This document shows positions 34,810 to 44,800 of a stretch of 64,000 bases of DNA, piece after piece. The stretch lies in NCBI RefSeq assembly GCF_900103215.1, contig NZ_FNGV01000002.1:124001-188000 (forward strand). Reading direction: 5' to 3'. The notes beneath the pieces are model-generated. The model saw only the letters and a program-made list of their open reading frames with translations. It did no database searches and was not told where the DNA came from. Source of the DNA: Kriegella aquimaris. GTDB lineage: Bacteria > Bacteroidota > Bacteroidia > Flavobacteriales > Flavobacteriaceae. Both the position numbers and the translations under genes were made by a program. Position 1 is the stretch's first letter; every line of letters begins with the position of its first letter.

Positions 34810-36176
34810 TCCAATCGTATGATATATTGTAAAACTGCCATCCATTTTCGGTTGTCGAATTGCACACCTTCGGAGGTTTCTTGATAAACGGGCCGTGATT
34901 GCAAATTCAAAGAAAACTTTGAAAGATGTTCTTTTAAATACCAATTGACCCCGAAGTCAAATGTCGTCATTGGCTCTTTGAGAAGTTCGAAATCGGAATA
35001 TTGTAGCGAAAAATAGGGCTGCAGTCGACCGTGTTTTTGGGTCTTGCCCAAATATGGAAATAAGTATCCTATTTGAGTGTACACAGAATTTCCTGTGCCG
35101 ACCACGGGATAAGCATTACCAGGACCGTTGAACGAACCTTGAATCAAATCTACAGCTGATATTGGATTGTTCACCCCTGTGTTGCGAATGTAGTTCGGCC
35201 CGAAATCATAATTGAAATATCCGAGGTAGGCGGTCAATGTACTATTGCTTTGTTGATTTACGGGAAGGTCCAAGAACAAATCGGCGGCCCAAAGCATCAT
35301 ATCGTGAAATCGCGTTTCTCCATTTTGAAGGGAAGCGAGTGCGTCTTTTTGAAATTCAGTGCCGATACCTAGATTAAAAACTTTTTTCTTACCTAAATGC
35401 GTTCCGTCGGAAAATGGAATAGCATTGGTCTCTGCATCTAGAAATTCCCATTTAAAGTATCCTGAATATATATTTCCATTACTTTTGTCGGTAAACCTTG
35501 CTTTGTCATCAATCAACTCTGAATCAAAGTTGGGGCTGTTTCTTGGTGAAAAGGGTTTTGAAAATACCATGCGATAATCTAGCCCCGCTAGCTTTCCCTT
35601 TGTATAAATGCTCAATTTTCGAATAAGATCGTTGGTCTCGTCTGTGGTTGGCAAGGCGAGCAACAATATATCATAAGAAAGTAATTTTGATGTATTTGGG
35701 GCCGAATAACGTGAAAGTCCTGTCCAGGCGGTCTTACCTGCACCTATTGCCAATTTTTCAGAAAAGGAATATTCCGCATAAGCATCTAAAAGGTCCGTGG
35801 ATGTTCCTCGGGAGGATAAATAATTCAGGTTGTTTATGCCCAACTGGGAATAGACAAATAACTTTTCGGTCAATTGTGCTTGAACACCTAGTCTAAAACG
35901 ACGGATGGAAATATCAAAAGTGGTATTTTGGGGCTGATCGGAAATTAGGCTTCCAGGGTTGTTTTCCGTGTTGCGCATCCAGAATTGCGCATAAGTATGC
36001 AACGCCAACCAATGGGAGCCATTTTCATTTAAATCCCATTTTAGTGGTTTGTTACCCCATTGATTGGCTGCCGGGTCTTGCGCGCACAAAACTGATAGTT
36101 GTAACAAGAGCATCCAAAACAAAATGGAGTTGGTGACTTTGATAAATAATCTGTTGAATCTGGAGTTTCTCTTCAT
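34806..36176 (-). CDS. Porin-like outer membrane beta-barrel protein (paralogue A)
   Basis: A 456-residue exported barrel with signal peptide (ILFWMLLLQLSVLCAQ). The first strands WLALHTYAQFWMRNTENNPG and FDISIRRFRLGVQAQL, then QLGINNLNYLSSRGTSTDLLDAYAEY, repeat those in the next gene, so the two arose by tandem duplication. Both keep ARFTDKSNGNIYSGYFKWEF-like and LPLGQDK/LPVNQQS-like blocks at the same spacing. It is the first gene of a two-gene operon with the overlapping downstream paralogue. The pair faces the divergent stress-protein gene at 36674 across a 497-base gap, which probably holds both promoters. Transport of a polyanion or sugar is possible but not shown. Confidence 0.85.
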   Translation of the reverse strand: MKRNSRFNRLFIKVTNSILFWMLLLQLSVLCAQDPAANQWGNKPLKWDLNENGSHWLALHTYAQFWMRNTENNPGSLISDQPQNTTFDISIRRFRLGVQAQLTEKLFVYSQLGINNLNYLSSRGTSTDLLDAYAEYSFSEKLAIGAGKTAWTGLSRYSAPNTSKLLSYDILLLALPTTDETNDLIRKLSIYTKGKLAGLDYRMVFSKPFSPRNSPNFDSELIDDKARFTDKSNGNIYSGYFKWEFLDAETNAIPFSDGTHLGKKKVFNLGIGTEFQKDALASLQNGETRFHDMMLWAADLFLDLPVNQQSNSTLTAYLGYFNYDFGPNYIRNTGVNNPISAVDLIQGSFNGPGNAYPVVGTGNSVYTQIGYLFPYLGKTQKHGRLQPYFSLQYSDFELLKEPMTTFDFGVNWYLKEHLSKFSLNLQSRPVYQETSEGVQFDNRKWMAVLQYIIRLE

Positions 36177-36600
36177 TTTTTAAAGCAATTATCGCTGATT
36201 TTAACCGCTATGGGTATCAGCGCCATAGATATAGGGGTTTTTATCTACCGTGCCTGATTTTTTCCCAATGTGGGAATTCATGGGGCCTTAAGTATAATTG
36301 TTCGAAGGGCCCGTTAACCTTGTTCATTGATCTTATGATTGTCTTTGTAGTGTCGATAGCGATATCGAATATTGCGTTCATATATTATTTATTTATAGCG
36401 ATTTTCAAATTCTTTCATGTAATATCTTTCTGAGTTAAATTCCTCAGCCTTAAAGGCAGGTGGAAAGTTCTTAAATGATTTAACCTATTGGGAACAAAAA
36501 CTTAACCTTACAATTAAAGTACTGATAATCAAATGTTTAAAATTATTATGGGGTATCTAATTTATTAGTTTTCAAAAGTAGTTTTACGTTTTTTGTCAAA

Positions 36601-36618
36601 ATATGACAACTGTCATAT
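36601..36618. promoter_or_regulatory. Perfect 18-bp palindrome upstream of the stress-protein operon
   Basis: ATATGACA and TGTCATAT are perfect 8-bp arms around AC. An overlapping second dyad (TGTCA-AAATA-TGACA) lies at its left side. It ends where the -33 element begins. The TGACA/TGTCA arms suit a Crp/Fnr- or NorR-like two-fold regulator. The regulator is not identified. Confidence 0.5.
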
Positions 36619-36638
36619 TGATAAGTAGCTCTTGGTTA

Positions 36639-36646
36639 TAATTTTG
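36639..36646 (+). promoter_or_regulatory. Promoter of the stress-protein/transporter/phosphorylase genes
   Basis: TAATTTTG is an exact TAnnTTTG element, with TTG at 36618-36620 about 18 bases upstream as the -33 element. The ATG at 36674 is 27 bases downstream. Confidence 0.6.
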
Positions 36647-36673
36647 TCTTGTAAATCATTTAAAGATTATATA

Positions 36674-37453
36674 ATGGATAAAATTTCCACGATTCTAGTT
36701 CCATTTAACTTTTCAAGAACTTCGAAAAAAGCATTAGAGTATGCCGTACAATTCATAGGGCAGAACAAGAGCATGAAAATTATTCTAGGCTATATCACTG
36801 ATGACCATAATGTCGATATGTTACAAGAAGCCTTCAGCACCGTTATTGAGAAATATAAAATTAAAGTCGAAATAGAATGGCTCGCGACATCCGGCTCGTT
36901 GACAGATGCATTGGTGAAAATACAAAAGGAAGAAAAAATTGATTTGATCATTATGGGCACTTTCGGCACAATAGCCGATGACGGATCAGGGGTGACAAAT
37001 ACCTCCAAACTCGTTCTTCACGTAGACTGTCCCGTATTGGTAGTGCCATATGGTAGTGAAGATTTCAGAATTAAAAACATCGCATTGGTCTTAGGTAAAG
37101 AGGAAATCGAGAATCGGAAAACGTTGGGTATTCTATTGGATATTGGGCGTAAATTCAATGCCAAAGTACATGTTGTTACCATTGAAAACCAACCTGAATT
37201 ATATGGCTATTCAAACATCGAAGTACGCAATGAAAATACGTTGGCCTATTATTTGGAGGACTTTTATTCGGACCACACATTTATCGAAAATCCCGATGTT
37301 TTGCTGGGAATCCTAAGTTATGCTTCGGAAAAGGCAATTGATATGATTGCGATTCTTCCCCGTAACCACAGTAAGAAAAGTGAGCCATCAAAAGGGAAGC
37401 TTACCCAGTTATTGACATTACATTCAAAAATACCCATACTGGCCATTGACTAA
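36674..37453 (+). CDS. Two-domain universal stress protein
   Basis: A 259-residue cytoplasmic protein. I choose the ATG at 36674; the frame opens further upstream, at 36632, but that stretch overlaps the promoter. The N-terminal domain opens ISTILVPFNFSRTSKKALEYAV and contains LIIMGTFGTIADDGSGVTNTSKLVLHVDCPVLVVPYGSE, with a G-x-nucleotide-like loop less perfect than in MJ0577-type ATP binders. The second half (~135-259) is a weaker copy ending IPILAID. It is a paralogue of the protein at 32411 and the first of three closely packed genes, with the DASS-type transporter after 23 bases and the glucan phosphorylase-like gene after it. Confidence 0.9.
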   Translation: MDKISTILVPFNFSRTSKKALEYAVQFIGQNKSMKIILGYITDDHNVDMLQEAFSTVIEKYKIKVEIEWLATSGSLTDALVKIQKEEKIDLIIMGTFGTIADDGSGVTNTSKLVLHVDCPVLVVPYGSEDFRIKNIALVLGKEEIENRKTLGILLDIGRKFNAKVHVVTIENQPELYGYSNIEVRNENTLAYYLEDFYSDHTFIENPDVLLGILSYASEKAIDMIAILPRNHSKKSEPSKGKLTQLLTLHSKIPILAID

Positions 37454-37476
37454 CCCGAAATAATTTCAACCAAACT

Positions 37477-39315
37477 ATGCTAGAAGTATCGATTATTCTA
37501 ACTATTACTATTGTCCTGTTTATTTGGGGCAAGTTTCCACCCGATGTGGTCGCATTAATTTCGATGTTGGCGCTATATCTTTTTGGTATTTTAGATCTTA
37601 CGGAAACCTTGAGTGGCTTTAGTAATCCTACTGTAATTATGATCGCTGCGCTTTTTATCATTGGAGAGGGGCTTTCACGAACAGGTTGGACAGCTTTGGC
37701 GGGGCAGAAATTTGTCGCTTGGGCGGGGAAAAGTATTCCTAAACTCTTGGTTATCGTTACCTTGGGATCCAGTGTTCTATCAGGATTCGTAAGCAATACC
37801 GGTACCGTTGCCGCATTACTGCCGGTTACTGTTTCTGCGGCTTGGAATGCTGGCACCTTACCCTCCAAACTATTAATGCCGGTCGCCTTCGGTTCGAATA
37901 CCGGTGGATTGTTGACCTTGACAGGAACACCTCCTAATATTATTGTAAGCAATGCCTTGATCGAGAAGGGTATGGATGGTTTTTCATTTTTCGAATTTGG
38001 ATTGATCGGTCTTCCGCTTCTGATTATTGCAATTTTATATTTCAGGTATATAGGGTATCGACTGCTACCGAGCCATAAAACCGATAACCGCACGATTAGC
38101 ATCGATTCGGAAATGCATAAATGGATTGAGGATTATAGCATCGGTGACAATATGTACCGTTTGCGCATTCGCTCAATGTCAAAACTCATTAATACTCGGA
38201 TTGAAGATTGGGATTTTGAAAAGAACTATAACGTATCTATCGTGCGTTTACGGCGCCGACACCCAAAAGTACTGAAGGGAACCCCGCCATACGTTGAATT
38301 CCCCAAACGCAATACCGAAATGCGCTATCACGATATCATCACCGTTAAGGGAACATCCCAAGATGTCGATAAGTTAGTATTGGAATTCAGTTTGGGCATA
38401 ATTTCCTCAAAACCTGAAGAGAACAACCTAAAAAATGAACTGATCAACCAAGAAGTAGGTATGGTCGAAATGCTGATAACCCCAAAATCTTTTTTCGTAG
38501 GAAAGACCATAGCCATGGGGCAATATTTGGAAAAATCGGGCATTCAGCTATTGGGTGCATCACGAAACAATAGGCCATTGTCCCAAAAAGAAATTACCGT
38601 TCAGGCAGGTGATGCGTTTGTTATACGCGGTAGGTGGAGCAATATCGAATCTCTGCAAACAGTCTATGAAAACTTGGTTATTTCCGGTAGTCCGGAGGCG
38701 ATGGCCAAAAATGTGGACGAGATTACAACGAAATCATATATTGCCCTAGGTACGCTGCTACTAATGATTCTTTTGTTGGTATTCGAAATATGGCCAGGAG
38801 CTATTGCTGCTTTGGTATGTGCGGGTATAATGATGTTATCGGGCTGCGTTCCAATATCAAAGGCATATAAAGGAATTAGTTGGACTAGTGTCGTGATGAT
38901 TGCCGCTATGATTCCCATGGGGGTGGCACTGCAGAAAACAGGTACGGCGGCCATGGTTTCCAATGGTCTCGTTGACTATTTGGGAGAAATCCATCCAATT
39001 GCACTTCTTGGTGGAATTTTTTTACTGACCACAACCATCAGTCAGACCATTAATAATTCGGCAACTGCCGTACTTATGGCACCTATCGCTTATATGGCGG
39101 CGGTATCATTGGGAGTGTCTCCAAAACCCTTTTTAATCGCTGTTGCCGTTAGTGCCTCGACGGCCTTTTTGACTCCGATCGGTACGACTACCAATGCCAT
39201 GGTCATGGTCGCGGGGGGCTATAAATTTATGGACTATATGAGAGTGGGTGCGCCCTTGTTGCTCCTATTTTTTATTGTTACACTAATACTGGTGCCGCTT
39301 ATATGGCCTTTTTAA
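37477..39315 (+). CDS. SLC13/DASS-type anion transporter with RCK_C domains
   Basis: A 612-residue inner-membrane protein: N-terminal five or six helices, a cytoplasmic middle region (~205-405) and a C-terminal helical half. Transporter signatures are SNTGTVAALLPVTVSAAW, PVAFGSNTGGLLTLTGTPPNIIV and, in the second half, TTTISQTINNSATAVLMAP with TPIGTTTNAMVM. The middle holds two TrkA-C-like (RCK_C) domains: LRIRSMSKLINTRIEDWDF and VEMLITPKSFFVGKTIAMG with HDIITVKG and DAFVIRG. Members carry sulfate, phosphate or dicarboxylates with Na+. The ligand here is not decidable. It follows the universal stress protein and precedes the phosphorylase-like gene in one probable operon. Confidence 0.9.
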   Translation: MLEVSIILTITIVLFIWGKFPPDVVALISMLALYLFGILDLTETLSGFSNPTVIMIAALFIIGEGLSRTGWTALAGQKFVAWAGKSIPKLLVIVTLGSSVLSGFVSNTGTVAALLPVTVSAAWNAGTLPSKLLMPVAFGSNTGGLLTLTGTPPNIIVSNALIEKGMDGFSFFEFGLIGLPLLIIAILYFRYIGYRLLPSHKTDNRTISIDSEMHKWIEDYSIGDNMYRLRIRSMSKLINTRIEDWDFEKNYNVSIVRLRRRHPKVLKGTPPYVEFPKRNTEMRYHDIITVKGTSQDVDKLVLEFSLGIISSKPEENNLKNELINQEVGMVEMLITPKSFFVGKTIAMGQYLEKSGIQLLGASRNNRPLSQKEITVQAGDAFVIRGRWSNIESLQTVYENLVISGSPEAMAKNVDEITTKSYIALGTLLLMILLLVFEIWPGAIAALVCAGIMMLSGCVPISKAYKGISWTSVVMIAAMIPMGVALQKTGTAAMVSNGLVDYLGEIHPIALLGGIFLLTTTISQTINNSATAVLMAPIAYMAAVSLGVSPKPFLIAVAVSASTAFLTPIGTTTNAMVMVAGGYKFMDYMRVGAPLLLLFFIVTLILVPLIWPF

Positions 39316-39365
39316 AAAATGAACCTTTAACTATAATTAATTATTAACCTTAAAACCAAAAAAAT

Positions 39366-41003
39366 ATGACTAGCAAATACAAAAGTTGGTACCATCCGTA
39401 TAAGGCGGAAAAGGAATTCAATAAAAAAACGGCCTATTTTAGTATGGAGTTTGGTATTCATCAAGGCTTAAAGACTTATTCTGGAGGTTTAGGGTTTTTG
39501 GCCGGTTCGCATATGCGATCTGCCTATAATCTTAAACAGAACCTTATTGGGGTCGGTATGTTATGGAAATACGGATATTACGATCAAGGCAGAAATAGAG
39601 ACCAAACGTTGCAAGTGAATTTTATAGAAAAGAATTATAATTTTTTAGAAGATTCCGGGTTGGAAGTTGAAGTAAAAATACATGACAACGAATCGGTCAA
39701 AGTCCGTGCCTATGTATTGAAGCCGGAAACATTTGACACGGCCCCCATTTACTTTTTGACTACTGACGTAGCCGGTAATGACTTTCTCTCAAGAACGATA
39801 ACAGATCGTTTGTATGATTCCAATGAAGACACACGTATTTCCCAAAGTATTATTTTGGGTATTGGCGGCGCAAAAATAGTAGAAGCACTGGGTGGCGCCG
39901 ATGTGTATCATTTGAACGAGGGCCATGCCTTGCCTGCTTTTTATTATTTGCAGAACAATGGTTCAAAGGCCCAAAAAGCGTTTACGACCCATACACCGGA
40001 AAAAGGCGGCAATGAAGAAAGAAACGGTCATCATTTGAATCGATTTGGATTTTTTGGAAAAACACTTTCATTTGAAGAGCTTCAAAAAGAGATGGTAAAT
40101 GGCGATGGTATCAATTATACGGTATCTGCACTTCGAATGGCAAAGAAGGCAAATGCAGTTTCAAAACTCCATGCCAAAGTTTCGGCTGAAATGTGGAAAG
40201 GTTTCGAAAATACCACAGAAATACTACCGATAACCAATAGCCAAGATCAAAATTTTTGGCAGGATAAAGAAATCCGTAAAGCATGGCAAAATAAAGATAG
40301 TAAAGCGATGGTCGAAAGAAAAATAGCGCTAAAAAAATCGCTTTTTTCCGAAGTATTACATCAAACGGGTAAGATTTTCAATCCAGATGTCGTAACCATC
40401 GTTTGGGCCAGACGTTTTGCAGGATACAAAAGAGCAGATTTATTATTGTATGATATTGCTCGTTTTGAAAGTTTGGTTACCAACACAAAATATCCTGTAC
40501 AAATCATTTGGGCCGGTAAACCGTACCCTATGGATTTTTACGGTATCGAAGTATTCAACCGTTTGGTAAAACATACCAAAAACCATCCTAATCTTGCGGT
40601 ACTGACGGGATATGAAATTGAACTTTCAAAAAAACTCAAGACGGGGTCTGATATTTGGTTGAACGTTCCGAGAATAACACATGAGGCCTCGGGTACAAGT
40701 GGTATGACGGCAGCTATGAACGGATCTATCAATCTATCCACAAACGACGGATGGATGCCCGAATTCGGAAAAAATGATAAAAACTGTTTTCTGCTCCCAG
40801 AAATGGATAGTAGCCTCCCCGAAGCAGAGCAAGATGAAATGGATTGTAAAAATTTATATGAAATATTAGAGCAAAAAGTGCTGCCTACTTTTTACGACCA
40901 TCCCGATGCTTGGAACAAAATTGTGTTTAATGCTATTGACGGCGTCATACCTGAATTTACAAGTGAAAGAATGGCAAAGCAGTATTATCAGGAACTGTAT
41001 TAA
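39366..41003 (+). CDS. Alpha-glucan phosphorylase-like protein without the PLP lysine
   Basis: A 545-residue member of the short GT35 glucan phosphorylase group, which degrades glycogen to glucose 1-phosphate using PLP as acid catalyst. Family regions are AYFSMEFGIHQGLKTYSGGLG at the N-terminus, VYHLNEGHALPAFYYL, FTTHTPEKGGNEE, VWARRFAGYKRADLLL and HEASGTSGMTAAMNGS. In active homologues the last motif reads GTSxMK, with the PLP lysine; here Thr448 stands there. Without it, Schiff-base binding of PLP is impossible, so the protein may be inactive, regulatory or use another mechanism. It ends the stress operon, followed by a hairpin terminator at 41110-41141. Confidence 0.82.
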   Translation: MTSKYKSWYHPYKAEKEFNKKTAYFSMEFGIHQGLKTYSGGLGFLAGSHMRSAYNLKQNLIGVGMLWKYGYYDQGRNRDQTLQVNFIEKNYNFLEDSGLEVEVKIHDNESVKVRAYVLKPETFDTAPIYFLTTDVAGNDFLSRTITDRLYDSNEDTRISQSIILGIGGAKIVEALGGADVYHLNEGHALPAFYYLQNNGSKAQKAFTTHTPEKGGNEERNGHHLNRFGFFGKTLSFEELQKEMVNGDGINYTVSALRMAKKANAVSKLHAKVSAEMWKGFENTTEILPITNSQDQNFWQDKEIRKAWQNKDSKAMVERKIALKKSLFSEVLHQTGKIFNPDVVTIVWARRFAGYKRADLLLYDIARFESLVTNTKYPVQIIWAGKPYPMDFYGIEVFNRLVKHTKNHPNLAVLTGYEIELSKKLKTGSDIWLNVPRITHEASGTSGMTAAMNGSINLSTNDGWMPEFGKNDKNCFLLPEMDSSLPEAEQDEMDCKNLYEILEQKVLPTFYDHPDAWNKIVFNAIDGVIPEFTSERMAKQYYQELY

Positions 41004-41300
41004 TAGGTCTAGAAAGCTAACTAAACTGTTATCAGTTTCAATTTACACGCCTTTTAATACGTTCGTAAAGTAACTTTTGAAGGGCACTTTTACAGAAAAA
41101 GAAGATTCAAGAGATGTTCTTGGGGTAGTAAGAACATCTCTGGTTTCTTGCCCTGATATATTGAAAAAGAGTATTTGAAGGTAATTACCTCAATTTGAAC
41201 TCTATTTTTCCATAAATCCTGGCGGCTTCTAGATTATACTAAATTGGCTCTTTGATTTCTAAACTTCTGTTAAACAAACCGCTGTAAGTTCGAATTTTTG
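41004..41300. other. Intergenic region with a terminator
   Basis: About 300 bases between the phosphorylase-like gene and the copper locus. It contains the terminator at 41110-41141 and, at its end, the promoter of the copper locus. Nothing else is recognised. Confidence 0.6.
41110..41141 (+). terminator. Terminator after the phosphorylase-like gene
   Basis: AGAGATGTTCTT (41110-41121) and AAGAACATCTCT (41130-41141) are a perfect 12-bp stem with an 8-base loop, followed by GGTTTCTTG. The T-tract is weak but the stem is strong. Confidence 0.65.
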
Positions 41301-41308
41301 TAATTTTG
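41301..41308 (+). promoter_or_regulatory. Promoter of the copper-efflux locus
   Basis: TAATTTTG is an exact TAnnTTTG element. It lies only six bases before the likely GTG start of the first gene, so the transcript would be leaderless, or the true start is the ATG at 41354. Confidence 0.5.
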
Positions 41309-41314
41309 CAAGCA

Positions 41315-41737
41315 GTGAAAGAAGTCTTACGTAAAATATCGTCTATTTCAATGGCATTTATTGTGCTATTCTCCACTTCGTCGTTTTCGGTGGATATGCA
41401 TTATTGTGGCGACCATTTGGTAGATTTTAGTTTTTTTGAAACCTTGGATACTTGCATAATGGAGGCTGAAATGTCTAAATCTTCCAACGAATGTGCGGAG
41501 GTGGAAATGGATATGGACTGCTGTTCAGATGTCGTGGTTACTATTGAGGGGCAAGATGATTTAAAAATTTCATTTGACAAGCTCAGTTTTGATCAGCAGC
41601 TATTCGTTGCTTCTTTTGTTTACAGTTATATTAACCTTTTTGAAGGGCTCGATGCGAACGTCGTCCCCTTTAAAGATTATTCACCTCCTCCACTGATACG
41701 GGATGTTCAAGTCCTAAATCAGACTTTTATCATTTGA
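41315..41737 (+). CDS. HYC_CC_PP family protein
   Basis: An exported ~140-residue protein of the family named for its three motifs, all present: MHYCGDHLVDF, DMDCCSDVVV and YSPPPLIRD. I place the start at GTG 41315 because KEVLRKISS supplies the basic n-region before the hydrophobic core AFIVLFSTSSFS; starting at ATG 41354 would remove it. Family members regularly sit beside copper or heavy-metal RND pumps and TonB receptors in Bacteroidota, and the conserved Cys/His/Met residues suggest metal binding. It heads the copper locus, 106 bases before the pump gene with a hairpin between. Confidence 0.82.
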   Translation: MKEVLRKISSISMAFIVLFSTSSFSVDMHYCGDHLVDFSFFETLDTCIMEAEMSKSSNECAEVEMDMDCCSDVVVTIEGQDDLKISFDKLSFDQQLFVASFVYSYINLFEGLDANVVPFKDYSPPPLIRDVQVLNQTFII

Positions 41738-41758
41738 TTTTTAAACTTTTAAAATGAG

Positions 41759-41785
41759 GCCCAACAGCCATCGCTGTTCTTGGGC
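41759..41785 (+). promoter_or_regulatory. Hairpin between HYC_CC_PP gene and the pump gene
   Basis: GCCCAA...CAGC pairs with GCTG...TTGGGC, with a three-base bulge on the right arm. A short T run follows (TAAAATTG). It could attenuate read-through or mark processing; as a terminator it is weak. Confidence 0.35.
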
Positions 41786-41843
41786 TAAAATTGTTGTGCG
41801 ATTTTGTCCAACATGATTTTTAACGGTTTAATAATCTTTTTAT

Positions 41844-44800
41844 ATGCTGAACAAAGGCATTAAATTTCTAATCGATAATAAATTGGTCGCATTGTTAATG
41901 CTCCTCCTATTCGTGGGGTGGGGTACGGTCAATGCACCTTTTAAATGGGATACGGGTTTTCTTCCGAGCAATCCCGTAGCTGTCGATGCGATTCCAGATA
42001 TTGGTGAGAACCAACAAATTGTTTTTACAAAATGGCCCGGGCGGTCTCCGCAAGATATTGAAGACCAGATTTCCTATCCATTGACCACTTCGTTGTTGGG
42101 TATACCGGGGGTACGGACGATACGGAGCTCTTCCATGTTCGGTTTCTCAAGCATCTACATCATTTTTGATGAGGATGTCGAATTCTATTGGAGTCGCAGT
42201 CGCATTATTGAAAAGTTAAATTCCCTTCCAAGTAATCTCCTTCCTGAGGGAGTAAATCCAGCTTTGGGTCCTGACGCAACGGGTTTGGGCCAAATTTTCT
42301 GGTATACCCTTGAAGGGCGTGATGGAGACGGAAATGTTACCGGCGGCTGGGATTTGCAAGGGTTACGTAGCATTCAAGATTACTACGTGAAATATGGATT
42401 ATCTGCTGCGAGTGGCGTTTCTGAAATAGCCTCCATTGGTGGGTATGTTCAAGAATATCAAATTGATGTAGACCCCGAGCTGATGAAGCAGTACAGAATT
42501 AGTCTACAGCAAGTGGTCAATGCAGTAAAACAGAGCAACCGTGATATTGGCGCCCAAACGCTGGAAATCAACAAGGCGGAATATCTAGTAAGGGGCTTGG
42601 GCTATATAAAATCTTTGGAGGATATTAAAAATGCCGTAGTCGCTGTTGAAGATTATGCCTCTATCCGCGTGAAAGATATTGCCAATGTATCACTTGGGCC
42701 AGCGGTTCGAAGAGGTATTCTCGATAAGGAAGGGGCAGAGGTCGTTGGGGGAGTAGTGGTCGCTAGATACGGAGCGAATCCTCTAGAGGTTATTAATAAC
42801 GTTAAGAATAAAATAAAGGAAGTCAGTTCAGGACTTCCCTCCAAGGTATTGGATGATGGGCGTACCTCCCAACTGACCATTGTACCATTCTATGACCGTA
42901 GCGAATTAATTCAAGAAACCTTAGGAACGCTCAACGAAGCGCTGACCTTGGAAATATTGATTACCATTTTGGTTATTGTTATCATGGTGTTCAACCTTCG
43001 AGCTTCCGTTCTTATTTCCGGATTGTTGCCCGTCGCCGTACTCATGGTTTTTGTCGCCATGAAGTTTTTTGGGGTAGATGCCAACATCGTGGCACTTTCA
43101 GGAATAGCTATTGCCATTGGAACTATGGTTGATGTGGGTGTCATTCTTTCGGAGAATATCATTCGGCATCTCGACGAAAACAACGAAAAACTACCCGTAA
43201 ATACTGTCGTGTATAACGCTTCGGCAGAGGTTTCTGGTGCTATTGTGACGGCAGTAATGACTACGATCATCAGTTTTATCCCCGTTTTTACGATGATAGG
43301 AGCCGAGGGGAAATTGTTTCGTCCTTTGGCATTTACCAAAACTTTTGCGTTAACCGCATCGATAATTGTGGCCTTATTTCTTATACCCCCATTTGCCGCC
43401 TTTTTGTTTAGAAAGAAAAGCGACAGAAGCGTTGTGGGGTATTTCATTAGCGGAGTACTTATAGTTACAGGGCTTGTTGCGGTTGTTTATGGTTATTGGC
43501 TAGGGTTGGTCTTGGTGGCTTTTGGAACAATCAAACCGTTGAAAAATTCTGAATTGATATCACGCTTGTTTAATGGGTTTTCCCTTTCCGAAAAACAGGC
43601 AAACCTCTTGAATGTCATTATTTCTGCTGCTGCAATTGTATTTCTTTTGGCGAATTATTGGCGACCATTAGGTTTTGACCGAAGCATATTCATGAATCTC
43701 ATTTTTGTAGCCTTGATATGCTTTGCGCTATTGGTGGTATTTATACTTTTTAGAAAGTATTATACACAAATATTACGATGGGCCTTGCGTAATAAGTTGT
43801 TGTTTCTCTCTATTCCAACGGTTATAGTTGCCTTTGGCGTGCTGATTATGCAGCATACAGGTAAAGAGTTTATGCCCTCTTTGAACGAAGGTTCCTTTCT
43901 ATTGATGCCCACTTCGCTTCCCCATTCGGGGGTTGAGGAAAATAAGCGGGTTTTGCAACAGCTAGATATGGCCGTGGCGAGTATTCCCGAAATCGAAACG
44001 GTCGTCGGCAAGGCGGGAAGAACTGAATCTGCCCTTGATCCGGCACCTTTGTCCATGTACGAAAATATCATTCAGTACAAAACCGAGTATATGCGAAATG
44101 AAGGGGGTGAACGCCAGCGTTATCGAGTGGATGACGATGGGTTGTTTATGCTGAAGGATGGAAACCTCTTTTTGAACCCAAATTCTAGTGTCGATGAAGG
44201 TGAAGTTGAGAGTAACCGAGGAGACATTTCAACGGAACTTCAGGTGACCCGGGATAATCTGATTCCTGATGAAAGCGGTGAATACTTCCGCAATTGGCGG
44301 CCCGAAATTCAATCGCCCGATGATATTTGGAACGAAATTGTTAAGGTAACCCGGCTACCTGGAGTAACATCGGCCCCCAAACTACAGCCAATCGAAACAC
44401 GATTGGTTATGTTACAAACGGGAATGCGGGCCCCAATGGGTATTAAGGTGAAGGGACAAGATTTAAGGCAAATCGAAGCCTTTGGGATACAGCTGGAAAA
44501 TATTCTTAAAGAGGCCGAAGGCGTCAAAGAGGAGGCCGTATTTGCCGACCGAATTGTGGGCAAGCCTTATCTCTTAATCGATATCGATAGAGAAGCCTTG
44601 GCAAGGTACGGCCTGCTAATAGATGATGTGCAACGCGTTCTAGAAGTTGCGGTAGGTGGTATGACTTTGACCCAGACCGTTGAGGGAAGGGAACGTTATG
44701 GGGTTCGTGTGAGATACCCTAGAGAACTTCGCGAAAATCCGACGGACATTAAAAAAATCCATGTGCCCGTAGCAAGTGGTAGTCCTATTCCATTGAGCGA

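Larger units (their letters stand above)
36177..36673. other. 497-bp divergent intergenic region with operator and promoter
   Basis: A long AT-rich gap between the porin pair and the second universal stress protein. The right end holds an 18-bp dyad (36601-36618) and a promoter (36618-36646), annotated separately. No ORF of note and no RNA gene is seen in the rest. Confidence 0.6.

Noticed and set aside
37401-38102. 233-residue antisense frame opposite the DASS-type transporter
   Set aside because: It is a shadow of the transporter gene; composition (Ile/Pro/Lys-rich) is not coding-like and the plus strand has strong family motifs.
42911-43447. 178-residue antisense frame inside the CusA gene
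   Set aside because: A shadow of a conserved pump gene; no domain or start signal.
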